Assembly: GCA_963281255.1 (NCBI GenBank)
Contig: OY725488.1
Location: forward strand, 6,173,524-6,237,523
Direction of reading: 5' to 3'
Length of the DNA: 64,000 nucleotides
Source: Aphrocallistes beatrix
Lineage: Eukaryota > Porifera > Hexactinellida > Sceptrulophora > Aphrocallistidae
The notes under the pieces were generated by a model. It made no database searches, was not told the DNA's origin, and saw nothing but the letters and a program-made list of their open reading frames with translations. Each line of letters opens with the position of its first letter. Position 1 is the stretch's first letter. The translations under genes and the position numbers were made by a program. Shown here in pieces: positions 1 through 8,752 of the stretch.

Positions 1-177
1 AGACTCCCTACCAGCAAGAAACAGAGATCACGAGGGAACCGGGGAATGAATGAGATGGAATCTATCATGGATTTTGGAAGGACTGAGTTCTCTGAGGAGG
101 GAGAGCTGAGGATGAAAGGAAAGAAAGGAGCGAGAAAGAAGAAATGGTCTGGACGAGCAAAGAAAAAGAAAAATTAA
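1..177 (+). CDS. 3' end of an unidentified gene with a lysine-rich C-terminus (partial)
   Basis: Frame 1 is open from the first base of the window to a TAA at 175-177, giving the last 58 residues of a protein. The tail is strongly basic, ending in KKWSGRAKKKKN, as in many nucleolar or RNA-binding proteins, but I do not recognise the family. No intron signal is needed to keep it open. It converges on COPS8, and its likely poly(A) signal (AATAAA, 293-298) lies close to the COPS8 stop codon. It could be a chance open frame, but the composition and the poly(A) signal favour a real gene end. Confidence 0.45.
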   Translation, partial: RLPTSKKQRSRGNRGMNEMESIMDFGRTEFSEEGELRMKGKKGARKKKWSGRAKKKKN

Positions 178-249
178 CTACAAGTAGAATAGATTCGTGA
201 TTAATTATGTTAGAATTCAAAGTTAATTAAACAACAAAAACACATTTTC

Positions 250-298
250 TTTATTTAATAGTAACAATCTCTGAACAAATAAGGCGCCACTTAATAAA
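250..298. terminator. Interlocked poly(A) signals of two convergent genes
   Basis: AATAAA at 293-298 serves the plus-strand gene ending at 177. TTTATT at 250-255 is AATAAA on the minus strand for COPS8, whose stop is at 321. Each signal lies on the far side of the other, so the two 3' UTRs must overlap by some tens of bases. This is read from sequence only; cleavage sites are not known. Confidence 0.4.
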
Positions 299-320
299 TA
301 CACTAACACAGCGCCTGTGA

Positions 321-902
321 TCAATTCTCGAGGAAGGAGACATAGTTAGAAAGGTGTTCAATGATCATCTGTCCCTTTGCTAGCTCGAACGGTTCTAATT
401 GCTTCTTGACAGGGGAAACTATTTTCGTTTCTCCGTTAACATCCCATCCAAGCTTGGCGGCTATCTCGATACCTTTTTCCGAATCCACTCCCATGAGTGT
501 CGCCATGTGTTCCAAGTGCATGGCTGAGTAGGACTTCGAGATGAGTGCAGCCCGTCTCTCTGTCACACTCGCGCTGATCACGTCAATCAGAGTAAGGTAG
601 CAGTCCGGCCAAGTTACACTCGTTATCGCGTCCCTGAATAGACCTATGTGCTTCTGCTTCAGAGCTCTCGCTACATTCCATAGGTCTCCCAGCACTGGGT
701 TTTCCTTCTTGAAGGAATCTGGAATGCGGACCCAGAGGAACTTGGCATGTTCCAGCTCATCTCTAGCCAGGTAGGACCCCAACATGATGGCATATATCTC
801 AGGGGTCGCGTACCCCGAGGGGTCGAGAATCTCATTCTCCTCGCACTGCTGGAGGACCTCGCCCCACTGTCTCTTCCGGATGAGGTCTTCTAACAGTTCC
901 AT
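321..902 (-). CDS. COPS8: COP9 signalosome subunit 8
   Basis: The 193-residue protein is the small PCI-domain subunit of the COP9 signalosome, which removes NEDD8 from cullin-RING ligases. Recognisable features are the N-terminal helical repeats (for example YATPEIYAIMLGSYL and AKFLWVRIPDSFK), a PCI-like core, and the family's C-terminal signature ending YVSFLEN. Human COPS8 has 209 residues, so this looks complete. The ORF is uninterrupted, so the gene is single-exon here. The start is the only ATG that gives the conserved N-terminal helix. Confidence 0.93.
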   Translation of the reverse strand: MELLEDLIRKRQWGEVLQQCEENEILDPSGYATPEIYAIMLGSYLARDELEHAKFLWVRIPDSFKKENPVLGDLWNVARALKQKHIGLFRDAITSVTWPDCYLTLIDVISASVTERRAALISKSYSAMHLEHMATLMGVDSEKGIEIAAKLGWDVNGETKIVSPVKKQLEPFELAKGQMIIEHLSNYVSFLEN

Positions 903-997
903 AAAGAGCTATCTTCAAATCAATTATGCATATAAGAAAGAAAATATACAGCCCTAGCTCTCTTATTCAAAACTTAATCTATGCTTACTATTAATTA

Positions 998-1445
998 CAA
1001 GCGCGCTTCGCTTGCTTGCGCAGGCTGGCGGACATTTTGTGTCGCCGGAGGGGCCCTTTGGGTGCCTAGGTTCACATTGATTAATGATAAAGTAGATAAC
1101 ATCTCTAAATACGTCTGTCTTACTTTTATAATCGATATCACTTGAAAATCACCAAATTTGTCAATTTTTCAATTTTTGATTCGTAATGATGACATCATAA
1201 CAATGATGAGATATATTAATATACACATTCAATTAAAATTTCAGCCTTCTATCACCTAAAATGGCTGAGTTAAAGTCGAAAAACTGAAATTTCTAATTAT
1301 AAAAAATGGTGGCAATGACGTCATAATTCCATGATGAGTCGACATTTCGTCTTAGGTCAGAATTTAGTGGAACCATAGCCAAAAGACTCACACATGCCAA
1401 AAATCAGCTTTCTGTGGCTGGCAGTTTCTTCAATCAATTCGTTAC
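998..1445 (-). repeat. (TA)n repeat family, copy A
   Basis: This copy runs from the GC-rich end (CAAGCGCGCTTCGCTTGC at 998) to GTAACGAATTGATTGAAG read on the minus strand, ending at 1445. The same unit of about 450-490 bp recurs at 17650, 18901, 25089, 25811, 26934, 47713 and 63885, with a fragment near 36284. Beyond its AT-rich flank a Tc1/mariner-like terminus (AGGGTGATCCAAAAGTTCTG) starts at about 1474, and no matching right end is visible. I see no protein-coding capacity. Confidence 0.8.
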
Positions 1446-2080
1446 AGATATATAGATATACGTATACATATAGGGTGATCCAAAAGTTCTGCAACAATAA
1501 AGTTTACAAGTACTTCATTGATTTGACTAAGATACTTTAGTTTAACTTTAAATCGGTTTGCAACTATGGAATCTACCATCCTTCTATTTTGGAAATGAAC
1601 ACTATTCATTGCGCAAAATATTTTCTAAATAAATTTTTGAAATATTATACAGGGTGGCCCATAAGTTCTGTCCCACAAACAAAACATCACAATTTTGAGA
1701 ACACTCAATGAAATGACTTAAAATTGTAACACAATAACGTACATAGTAGTAATATTATTAGGATAGTAATAGATCATGCCATAGCATTCTATATACTAAG
1801 GCAATGGCACTCACCAAAAAATTAGTACCATGGATTGGTTAAATACTTCAAAACCAATAATTTTGATATTGTAGATACGTATTTCAATTTTCCATCAATT
1901 TAGGCATTCACCCCCCTGACAAATTAACTATTATTTCAGAACAATTGAAATGAGATATATTATTTGGTTTTTAATGCACATAGTCGAATTGTTTAATACT
2001 TAATACATACAAAATATCAAAAGAATAGTTAATCACAATATTGAGACTTGAGGGACAGACTTGACTTAGCTTGAGGGACA

Positions 2081-2275
2081 GACTTGACTTGACTTGACAT
2101 GACTTGACATGACATGACATGACATGACATGACATGACATGACATGACTTGACATGACATGACTTGACATGACATGACATGACATGACATGACATGACAT
2201 GACTTGACATGACATGACATGACATGACATGACATGACTTGACATGACATGACATGACATGACTTGACATGACAT
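2081..2275. repeat. Pentanucleotide array (GACAT/GACTT)n
   Basis: About 39 tandem copies of GACAT with scattered GACTT variants. Because five is not a multiple of three, all three minus-strand frames stay open and spell repeats such as MSCHV; these are not genes. Two copies of a TTGAGGGACAGAC motif sit just upstream. Confidence 0.95.
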
Positions 2276-2474
2276 AAATTAGTTCTTGAATTTAGCCAGT
2301 TTACTATTCTCTTGTTTCAATACTAGTGCATTATATATAGGTCTTAACTTTATTAGAAGTGTATACTACAATGTTTTAGTTCCATAGTAGCACATGCCAA
2401 ATGAATAATATTAGTACGGGAAGAGCCAGAATAAATGTTTTAAATTTCTGCTGAGGGTGCAGATACATCGTCGT

Positions 2475-2628
2475 CATAGGTGTAACTCCAGGGGTGGCAG
2501 GGATAGCGTGCCACCACAGACCTAAATGTTATGTTGACTTGGGGTGGCATGCCACATTAGTTTGATATATGTTTACAAATCTCGCCACCCCAGCTAACCA
2601 TGAAAAAATCAAAATAGTTACGCCTATG
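2475..2628. mobile_element. hAT-type MITE with 8-bp target duplication
   Basis: The terminal inverted repeats are CATAGGTGTAACT (left) and AGTTACGCCTATG (right, one mismatch). The 154-bp element is flanked by identical 8-bp direct repeats ATCGTCGT (2467-2474 and 2629-2636), as expected for hAT. It has no coding capacity. GGGGTGGCA and its complement recur inside. Confidence 0.8.
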
Positions 2629-2802
2629 ATCGTCGTTAAACGACTATTCTTCCCTACCCAATTCACATTGAACATTTCCTAAACATCATTAACGAATTTC
2701 AAGAACTCAACAGTTTAGTTCTGGTCTACACTGTTCTTATCCATCATATAAGCTAACAGTCCGGCTGAAGTTGACTAATAGAAAATCTTAAGGGCCAAAA
2801 TT

Positions 2803-2861
2803 ACATTTCGCCTTTCCAACCTGACAACCAGCAGGCTTGTTAGGTTGGAAAGGCGAAATGT
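2803..2861. repeat. Near-perfect 25-bp hairpin
   Basis: The arm at 2803-2827 (ACATTTCGCCTTTCCAACCT...) and the arm at 2837-2861 are complementary with one mismatch around a 9-nt loop (CCAGCAGGC). It could be a minimal foldback element or an expressed hairpin. No target duplication is evident. Confidence 0.75.
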
Positions 2862-3094
2862 CCCGATGTTACTTGTAATTTGGAGCACGTTTAGTTAAAT
2901 TGCACTTGTCCGAATTTAAAAAAAGGTATTTATGCCCACGTTTTTGTAGTAACGAGGATTGCATTTACTAAATTTGGAGAAGGCAACACTTTTTCTTGGT
3001 CTTTTAAATTCAGTCAATTGTTTCTACCCAACTTGAGTATGTATATATGCATGATTCTAGAATAATGAACTACATTACTTAAGAAATCACTCAC

Positions 3095-3270
3095 CCGTGA
3101 TCTTGTTGTTCTGGTAGTATTCACACGTCTTGGAATGGCTCGATACCATTTTCACGACGAGCACCATCTTTAGGAAATTGAAAAACTTCATGAAGTGTTC
3201 TACTCCTCTGTAATTGGAAGTCGAGTCAGGTACGAGACAAGACATCTCGTCCAAATGATTTATGCAATTA
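3095..3270 (-). CDS. Possible single captured exon
   Basis: A minus-strand open stretch encodes a normally composed peptide (for example SNYRGVEHFMKFFNFLKM) and ends with a good splice donor (G|GTGAGTGA at 3095/3094). I find no convincing acceptor and do not recognise the protein. It lies inside the mariner-bounded element, so it could be a captured host exon or chance. Confidence 0.22.
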
Positions 3271-3462
3271 GTATTGTCAAGTGAGGTATTATAAATGAGT
3301 AATAGAAATAATATGCAGCAAAACAATACATTATTGTAATCCACTAGTGTTGTATGTGAAGTAAATATAAATATTGTGGTTACATAATATTTTCAAAATG
3401 AATATTTAAACAACCATGAACTCACAATATGAGATAATTATATAGTTGATAATAACAGTTAT

Positions 3463-4543
3463 CATAGCCTACTGTATATAAGGCCTCACAGTAACTTGCG
3501 GATTTGGGACTATGGATGCGGAGGAAGACCGTTGAACTAATACATGAGCTGCCTTAAATCATTTACAAAGCACAATAGAGCTTAGGAATGTATTATCAGC
3601 ATATATAAATATGGTGTCAAAGTACCCATATCCATTGTTAAAAATTTGATTAGTCACCATATGGTTGCGCAATAGGTTATATTTGTGACAAATTTGGAGA
3701 TTTTCAGAGGCCGTTTAGGGGCACTTCTAAGTGTTTTTATTGTAAAATTTTTCGCATAGAACTGAGATGTGAATGGGTTAATACGAAAAATTTGGAATTT
3801 TTTCATGGAATGTTGGTACATTCCAGTGTTGCTATGGAAACGTGTTTTGGTCAGTTGGCGTTATATCTTGAAAACTGCAATGGCTACACATTCAAATGTA
3901 ATTCCATTTGATAGCNNNNNNNNNNNNNNNNNNNNNNNNNNNNNNNNNNNNNNNNNNNNNNNNNNNNNNNNNNNNNNNNNNNNNNNNNNNNNNNNNNNNN
4001 NNNNNNNNNNNNNNNNNNNNNNNNNNNNNNNNNNNNNNNNNNNNNNNNNNNNNNNNNNNNNNNNNNNNNNNNNNNNNNNNNNNNNNNNNNNNNNNNNNNN
4101 NNNNNNNNNNNNNNNTGTGTAGCCATTGCAGTTTTCAAGATATAACGCCAACTGACCAAAACACGTTTCCATAGCAACACTGGAATGTACCAACATTCCA
4201 TGAAAAAATTCCAAATTTTTCGTATTAACCCATTCACATCTCAGTTCTATGCGAAAAATTTTACAATAAAAACACTTAGAAGTGCCCCTAAACGGCCTCT
4301 GAAAATCTCCAAATTTGTCACAAATATAACCTATTGCGCAACCATATGGTGACTAATCAAATTTTTAACAATGGATATGGGTACTTTGACACCATATTTA
4401 TATATGCTGATAATACATTCCTAAGCTCTATTGTGCTTTGTAAATGATTTAAGGCAGCTCATGTATTAGTTCAACGGTCTTCCTCCGCATCCCTAGTCCC
4501 AAATCCGCAAGTTACTGTGAGGCCTTATATACAGTAGGCTATG
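3463..4543. repeat. Long foldback element, copy 1
   Basis: The left arm (3463 to about 3900) and the right arm (4116-4543) are near-perfect reverse complements of more than 400 bp, starting CATAGCCTACTGTATATAAG. CAGTTAT flanks both sides (3456-3462 and 4544-4550), a likely 7-bp target duplication. A 200-base run of N sits at the centre. The same palindrome occurs shorter at 26350-26908, and a diverged relative lies at 49565-49745. No real coding sequence is visible; the open frames here are palindrome artefacts. Confidence 0.85.
3916..4115. other. Assembly gap (200 N)
   Basis: Exactly 200 N bases lie at the centre of the long inverted repeat. The round length suggests a placeholder, so the real loop size is unknown. 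Confidence 0.99.
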
Positions 4544-4729
4544 CAGTTATTTAATTAACGGTTTTAGGATTGAAGTATTTAACCAATCCATGGTACCAAT
4601 TTTTTGGTGAGTGCCATTGCCTTAGTATATAGAATGCTATGATCATGCTTATTCAATATATCCACCCTTTTTCTTAACTACAGCCCTTAGTCGTGTAGGA
4701 ACTGCTTCTACTGCGATTCGCAAGGTTTC

Positions 4730-5631
4730 TTAGGGGATTTCATACCAAGCACGTAGTACTAAACATCGCTTCAGAGCTTCCAAATTTTTATGAGACTTAG
4801 AACAAGCCTTCGTTTCTAATATAGACCAGAGTGAAAAGTCTAGGGGGTTAAGGTCCGGACTAGATGGAGGCCATTCCTCTTTGCAAATATAGTCAGGAAT
4901 TTCAGTACGAAGCCAGGATTGAGTGGTCTTAAACATCGACTTGCAAGATCTTGTGACTATAGGCTTTAGTACAAGGTTTTGGTAAGTCAGAGCATTTATT
5001 TTGACCCCAGACGGGATGAAAACTAGCGGAGTCCGGCCAAGTGAGGATATTCCAGCCCAAACCATTGCAGAAAGTGGTTTGTGTACTATTTTAACGTATC
5101 TATACTCCTCGGCGATCGTAGACGCTGTAGAAGACAATATTCTGTCGTTTTGTTGATTAGAAGCTTCCTCTAACGTAAATAATTTCTCATCTGAGAACAA
5201 GACATGATCGAGTCAATGGGTAGCGAACCGGTCAATGAGACTTTTGCTTCTCCTCAGTCTCTTCTCTTTCATTACTTTTGAAAGATAATGTACCTTTCGT
5301 CTTTTGAATGACGATAAACCCAGGTCTCTTTTTACAATTCGAGAGGAGCTAAGAACGAGATATCTTGAGTTCTGCAGCCATCTTTCTCACCGATCGACGG
5401 GGATTTCGCCATACACGACTTCTTACGATCTTCCTCATTCTTGTTGTCGTTACAGAGGCTAGACGACCAGATCTGGGCTAGTCTGATACGCTATCAGTAT
5501 TCCTTATACCTTTTAAGTATACGGTATACAAACTTTCACCTCGTTTTAGGAATATTGAGAATCTTGAAAATATCACCTTGATCTTTCCCTTTTCGAAATA
5601 ATTCAATAATTGTCAACCTTTCCTTCTCCAT
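4730..5631 (-). pseudogene. Mariner/Tc1-like DDE transposase, decayed
   Basis: The reading starts at ATG 5631 (MEKERLTIIELFRK...) with a helix-turn-helix-like N-terminus, then meets several stops and frame changes. The last 156 residues are intact and show the DDE core: SDEKLF (first Asp), MVWAGIS, and EWPPSSPDLNPLDFSLW (third acidic region). The usual QDGAPAH segment with the second catalytic Asp is missing, replaced by a short KSMF stretch before KTTQSWLR. The enzyme is therefore dead for at least two independent reasons. It belongs to the 1650-6393 element by position. Confidence 0.85.
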
Positions 5632-5751
5632 CGAGAAATTTGTAAATATAAACTATAAGATGCTAAAGCGGTTCAGTTAAGAATAGTTATAAGACTATAT
5701 CGAAGCTTGGAAATCAAAATCAATTACCCAACTTCAACCTTATAATAAAAA

Positions 5752-6318
5752 GTCGAGAGAGCATGCTCGTTAGGTCGAGAGAGTATGCTCGTTATCTCCT
5801 TATAATAAAAAGTCGAGAGAGCATGCTCGTTATATACTCCATTGTGGTAAGCAGAACTTTCGTCCCTGGAATTTTTGTATCATTAGAGACCAAAATAAAC
5901 GGGCACTAATATGTAAGGAACGGAAATTGAGGCTTTTGGAGTGGAGTATGTTTGAAAAAAAGGGTGAAAATGAGGCATTTTAATTGAGAAATCATTAGGT
6001 GCGAAAAGGGCATTTCAGGGGACGAAAGTTCCGCCATTCCTCCATTGGTTACCAGCATCATACCTACTTATAATAGTAGGAAGTTATTACGTAGTATATG
6101 AAACTTCTCGAACTAATTTAAACCAATTTTACATCAGGATTTTTATAGGTGATACTCCGTACGGGAAGTACAGTATCTAGGGCGCATGTAGTAGATTCAA
6201 ATCAGTAAATACGTACTTGTCCTTTTTTGAACAAAAAGAAGGTATAAATAATGTAAGGAGCATGCTCTCTCGACCTAATGAGCATGCTCTCTGGACTTAA
6301 CGAGCATGCTCTCTCGAC
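5752..6318. repeat. Three plus three inverted 21-bp units around a GCATGC core
   Basis: GTCGAGAGAGCATGCTCGTT-type units lie at 5752-5772, 5774-5794 and 5812-5832. Three units in the opposite orientation lie at 6254-6274, 6276-6296 and 6298-6318. The 421-bp interior has its own weaker inverted motif (ACTTTCGTCCC and GGGACGAAAGT). This forms an arm structure inside the mariner-bounded element. Confidence 0.8.
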
Positions 6319-6695
6319 TTTTCAATACCTCACTTCAACATATAACCTATCGTAGTGCATTAAAGTATGGGACAGAACTTATGGGCCACCCTGTATACCC
6401 GGGACTCTAATATTGTGAATCTCAAAAGATCGAAAATAACTTTTTTCTCCTGATTAAATATATTTATATCTTCCTATAGTCAGTTATTAATTCAAAGTAC
6501 TCAAATATTATCATTTCTTTTGGTTTGTAGACCGGTAATCACCAATGAGAATAACAATTGTTAAAGTATAATTATAGAGTGTACCTAGTATTCGAGATTT
6601 TTTAGTGTGCTTCCTATATTTTTATATTGGATCTATGATCCAGTATAAAAATATAGTAGCACAGTACTAAAATGAGTGCTGGTGTGTAGGCCTGC

Positions 6696-6987
6696 CGGCC
6701 GGCCGTAAGTGGTGCACAGACGTTTAAAAGATATCGCCCTGAAATCTTTTGTGAAGCTGCGGACATATATGTAGAAGTGCACCTACTCATACGATTTTCA
6801 ATATATGCTAAATCATCATCATTACGTAGCATTTTGTGATTTCATTCTTTTGCTTATTGTACAAAAACTAGAAGAGCTAGAAACTTGAGATTGGTAATGT
6901 CACGCCGTAAGTGGTCCGCCGCCGTAACTGGTCCGGCCGGATCATCCACGGCAGCCGTGGATGGTCCCTCCTTGCCGTGGATGGTCC
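6696..6987. repeat. Outlying palindrome and half-units of the GGACCAT...ATGGTCC family
   Basis: One full 29-bp palindrome is at 6939-6967 (GGATCATCC...GGATGGTCC). Plus-strand half-units GCCGTAAGTGGTCC (6904-6917), GCCGTAACTGGTCC (6921-6934) and GCCGTGGATGGTCC (6974-6987) surround it, with a weaker half at about 6700. They match the array at 7742-7918. Confidence 0.75.
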
Positions 6988-7274
6988 CCCCTATTAATAT
7001 TACATGAAATGTGCTCTCGTAACATTGTATTTGCATTTTTACTTTAGTATATTGTCTCAATCAATCTATTTGGCAATACATTAAATAGGGGTAGGCCCAA
7101 CCAATATTTGGTGACAATAATTTATGAAGCTTAGAACCTTAATAGAAAGAAATAATAATATAACACTTCACTCATACATCATTCAATATCGTTCTCTGAT
7201 TCAATAATTAGGTCTAGTAGGTATGTACTACTATATAAAAACCCTTATTTGGTTACATATGAGAGTTTTTTTAT

Positions 7275-7475
7275 TTGTATTTTATACTGGCAACCAGTGA
7301 TGATGAAGTAGATAAAGAATTTCTACTTGCTGAGAAGGCGTTTATTTATTTAACTGAGCATAGCTACCCCATAAACTGCACAAAAAATGAAAAAATAAGT
7401 ATAAGGAGGAGATCTGAAAGACTACGAGTATGCAACGGGAATTTCTATTCAAAAAGAAGGATGGCATTGAGGTAG
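7275..7475 (+). CDS. Fragment resembling the region before a retroelement integrase zinc-binding domain
   Basis: The open stretch reads EFLLAEKAFIYLTEHSYP, then NEKISIRRRSERLRV and NGNFYSKRR. This resembles the segment preceding the integrase zinc-binding domain in Gypsy-like retroelements and KRBA2-like domesticated proteins (family recognition by eye). No integrase core follows. A possible donor (G|GTAGAG) lies near the end of the frame. It is probably a remnant, or an exon of an undetermined gene. Confidence 0.35.
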   Translation: MYFILATSDDEVDKEFLLAEKAFIYLTEHSYPINCTKNEKISIRRRSERLRVCNGNFYSKRRMALR

Positions 7476-7512
7476 AGTTTTCTTTGTATACATGATATTG
7501 TTAAATTTTGTA

Positions 7513-7655
7513 CAGTGAAACCTCGTTAATATAAACACGAAGGGATTGGCGTCAAAACTGTTCCGAAATTCGTACTAACCGTTGTCATTTGTATAGAAAA
7601 TAATTTGAAAGGTCCAAAAATTGTGTTCGTACAAATCGGAAATTCGTATTAATTA
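7513..7655 (+). repeat. Pogo/Tigger-like terminal fragment
   Basis: A TA dinucleotide is followed by CAGTGAAACCTCGTTAATAT, typical of a Tigger/pogo terminus. The interior contains the internally related phrases AATTCGTACTAACC and AATTCGTATTAATT. No right TIR is present, so it is truncated. Confidence 0.5.
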
Positions 7656-7741
7656 TTTTGCAAATAGGGGTAAGCAAGCGCATGCTTAAGAATGAATTTG
7701 CGACGCCGTGAATAGTAGAAAAGTATATTATATGACAAAGG

Positions 7742-7918
7742 GGACCGTCCATGGCGCTGTACATGGTCCGGTTGGACCATACATGGCGCCATACATGGTC
7801 CGAGGGGGGACATTATATGGCGAAAGGGGACCATTCACGGCGCAGTACATGATCCGGCCGGACCATCCACGGCACCATGGATGGTCCCCCGGACCATGTA
7901 CGGCGCCGTACATGGTCC
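7742..7918. repeat. Array of five 28-bp GC-rich palindromes
   Basis: Five units fit GGACCATnnAYGGCGCCRTnn followed by ATGGTCC. They lie at 7742-7769, 7774-7801, 7828-7855, 7860-7887 and 7891-7918, each exactly 28 bp, with 3, 4 or 26 bp between them. A half-unit lies at 7808-7822, and further halves lie after 7918. The array is far more GC-rich than its surroundings. Open frames here are repeat artefacts. It may be a satellite, a protein-binding array, or the remains of a foldback element. Confidence 0.9.
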
Positions 7919-8137
7919 GGACGGACCAACTGTACTAGGGGGGACCATATATAGCATGACAGTAACACTGGTGAAATATGAGGCCCTCTAAAACCTATTT
8001 CATTCCTAGATCCATCGGACATAGGACCTCAGCAATTTGCGGTTAAAGACTTTGTCGCGTCATCATCGCCTAATTTTAATGATAAATGCCTATTAGAGCA
8101 GAAAATTTTAATAGTTTGAGACAAACAATTGTTCAAT

Positions 8138-8344
8138 AAAGTGTTCAATATAGATGTCTCAACAAAATTATCTAAATTAATTATGCTTACGTCATCATGA
8201 TGACACAGCAATAATTATAAATGGCTAATAGAGTTAAATGATAAGAAATAGAAATAAACATATGTTGTAGAAAGTGTTCAGTGTAGATGACTATACAAAA
8301 CTATGCTAATTAATTATGCTGACGTCATCATGATGACACAGCCA
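8138..8344. repeat. Direct duplication carrying a CRE-like palindrome
   Basis: Two copies of a roughly 73-bp segment (8138-8210 and 8271-8344) start with AAAGTGTTCA and end with the 14-bp palindrome GTCATCATGATGAC plus ACAG. They are about 80% identical by eye and about 60 bp apart. The palindromes are at 8191-8204 and 8324-8337. Confidence 0.65.
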
Positions 8345-8364
8345 AAATTTTAATCCTACAAACT

Positions 8365-8752
8365 TTAATTTATGTAAGAAAAGCCCCTCACAGACGGGCT
8401 AGAAGTGTGCCTCTGGAGTGATAATTCGCTAGAGCTAGATGTAGAAACATCTTCATGTAGTAGAGAAGCTGTTACAGGAGGAGATGGCATTCTTTTTGGG
8501 AGATTGTTGTGGAGACTACTCATAGTCTTCATTATGTAGTTGTTGTTGTTGTTGTTGCGCTTCCAGAGATATAAAGTCACGATAAGCCTGAACAATTGTT
8601 AATAATGATATCCTGTCCACTATTTTTGAACGTTTTTGAAAAGAAACTTCTTTAGGCCACCATGTTGGCTGGAAATCACTTCTCCCAGAAGTATCATGCT
8701 TTTCTTGTAGATTACAAATAAAATGACTAATTAGTAAATTTAACTTACACAA
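8365..8752 (-). CDS. Putative gene fragment with a polyglutamine tract
   Basis: Minus-strand reading from about 8706 gives a plausible peptide containing PTWWPKEVSF, then RISLLTIVQAYRDFISLE and six glutamines. A second frame running on to 8365 gives a serine-rich tail (SPPVTASLLHEDVSTSSSS). The two frames cross at the CAA/AAC microsatellite, so the true C-terminus is unclear. A possible 45-nt intron (GTAAGT...CTACAAG) would lie just upstream, near 8750-8706. I do not recognise the family. Confidence 0.3.

Larger units (their letters stand above)
1650..6393. mobile_element. Mariner-type element (IS630-Tc1-mariner) with perfect 26-bp TIRs
   Basis: CAGGGTGGCCCATAAGTTCT begins the left TIR (1650-1675) and its exact complement forms the right TIR (6368-6393). 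Both are flanked by TA (1648-1649 and 6394-6395), the target duplication of this superfamily. A decayed DDE transposase is on the minus strand at 4730-5631. At 4744 bp the element is much longer than a typical mariner. The excess is nested DNA: a pentanucleotide array, a hAT-type MITE, a hairpin, a foldback element containing the assembly gap, and inverted 21-bp units. A segment at about 1766-1850 is also repeated inverted at about 4555-4645. Confidence 0.8.

Noticed and set aside
1971..2275. Three overlapping minus-strand ORFs of MSCHV repeats
   Set aside because: They are the three reading frames of a 5-bp tandem repeat with no stop in any frame.
3769..4237. Matching ORFs on both strands around the N run
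   Set aside because: They are the two arms of a palindrome read from each side, joined through unknown bases.
6253..7060. Possible CRISPR-like array because of regularly repeated short units
   Set aside because: Units are palindromes or inverted sets with no equal-length unique spacers, and the DNA is eukaryotic.
7649..8022. Several ORFs rich in PCMVQPDHV-like phrases
   Set aside because: They are translations of the 28-bp palindrome array on both strands.
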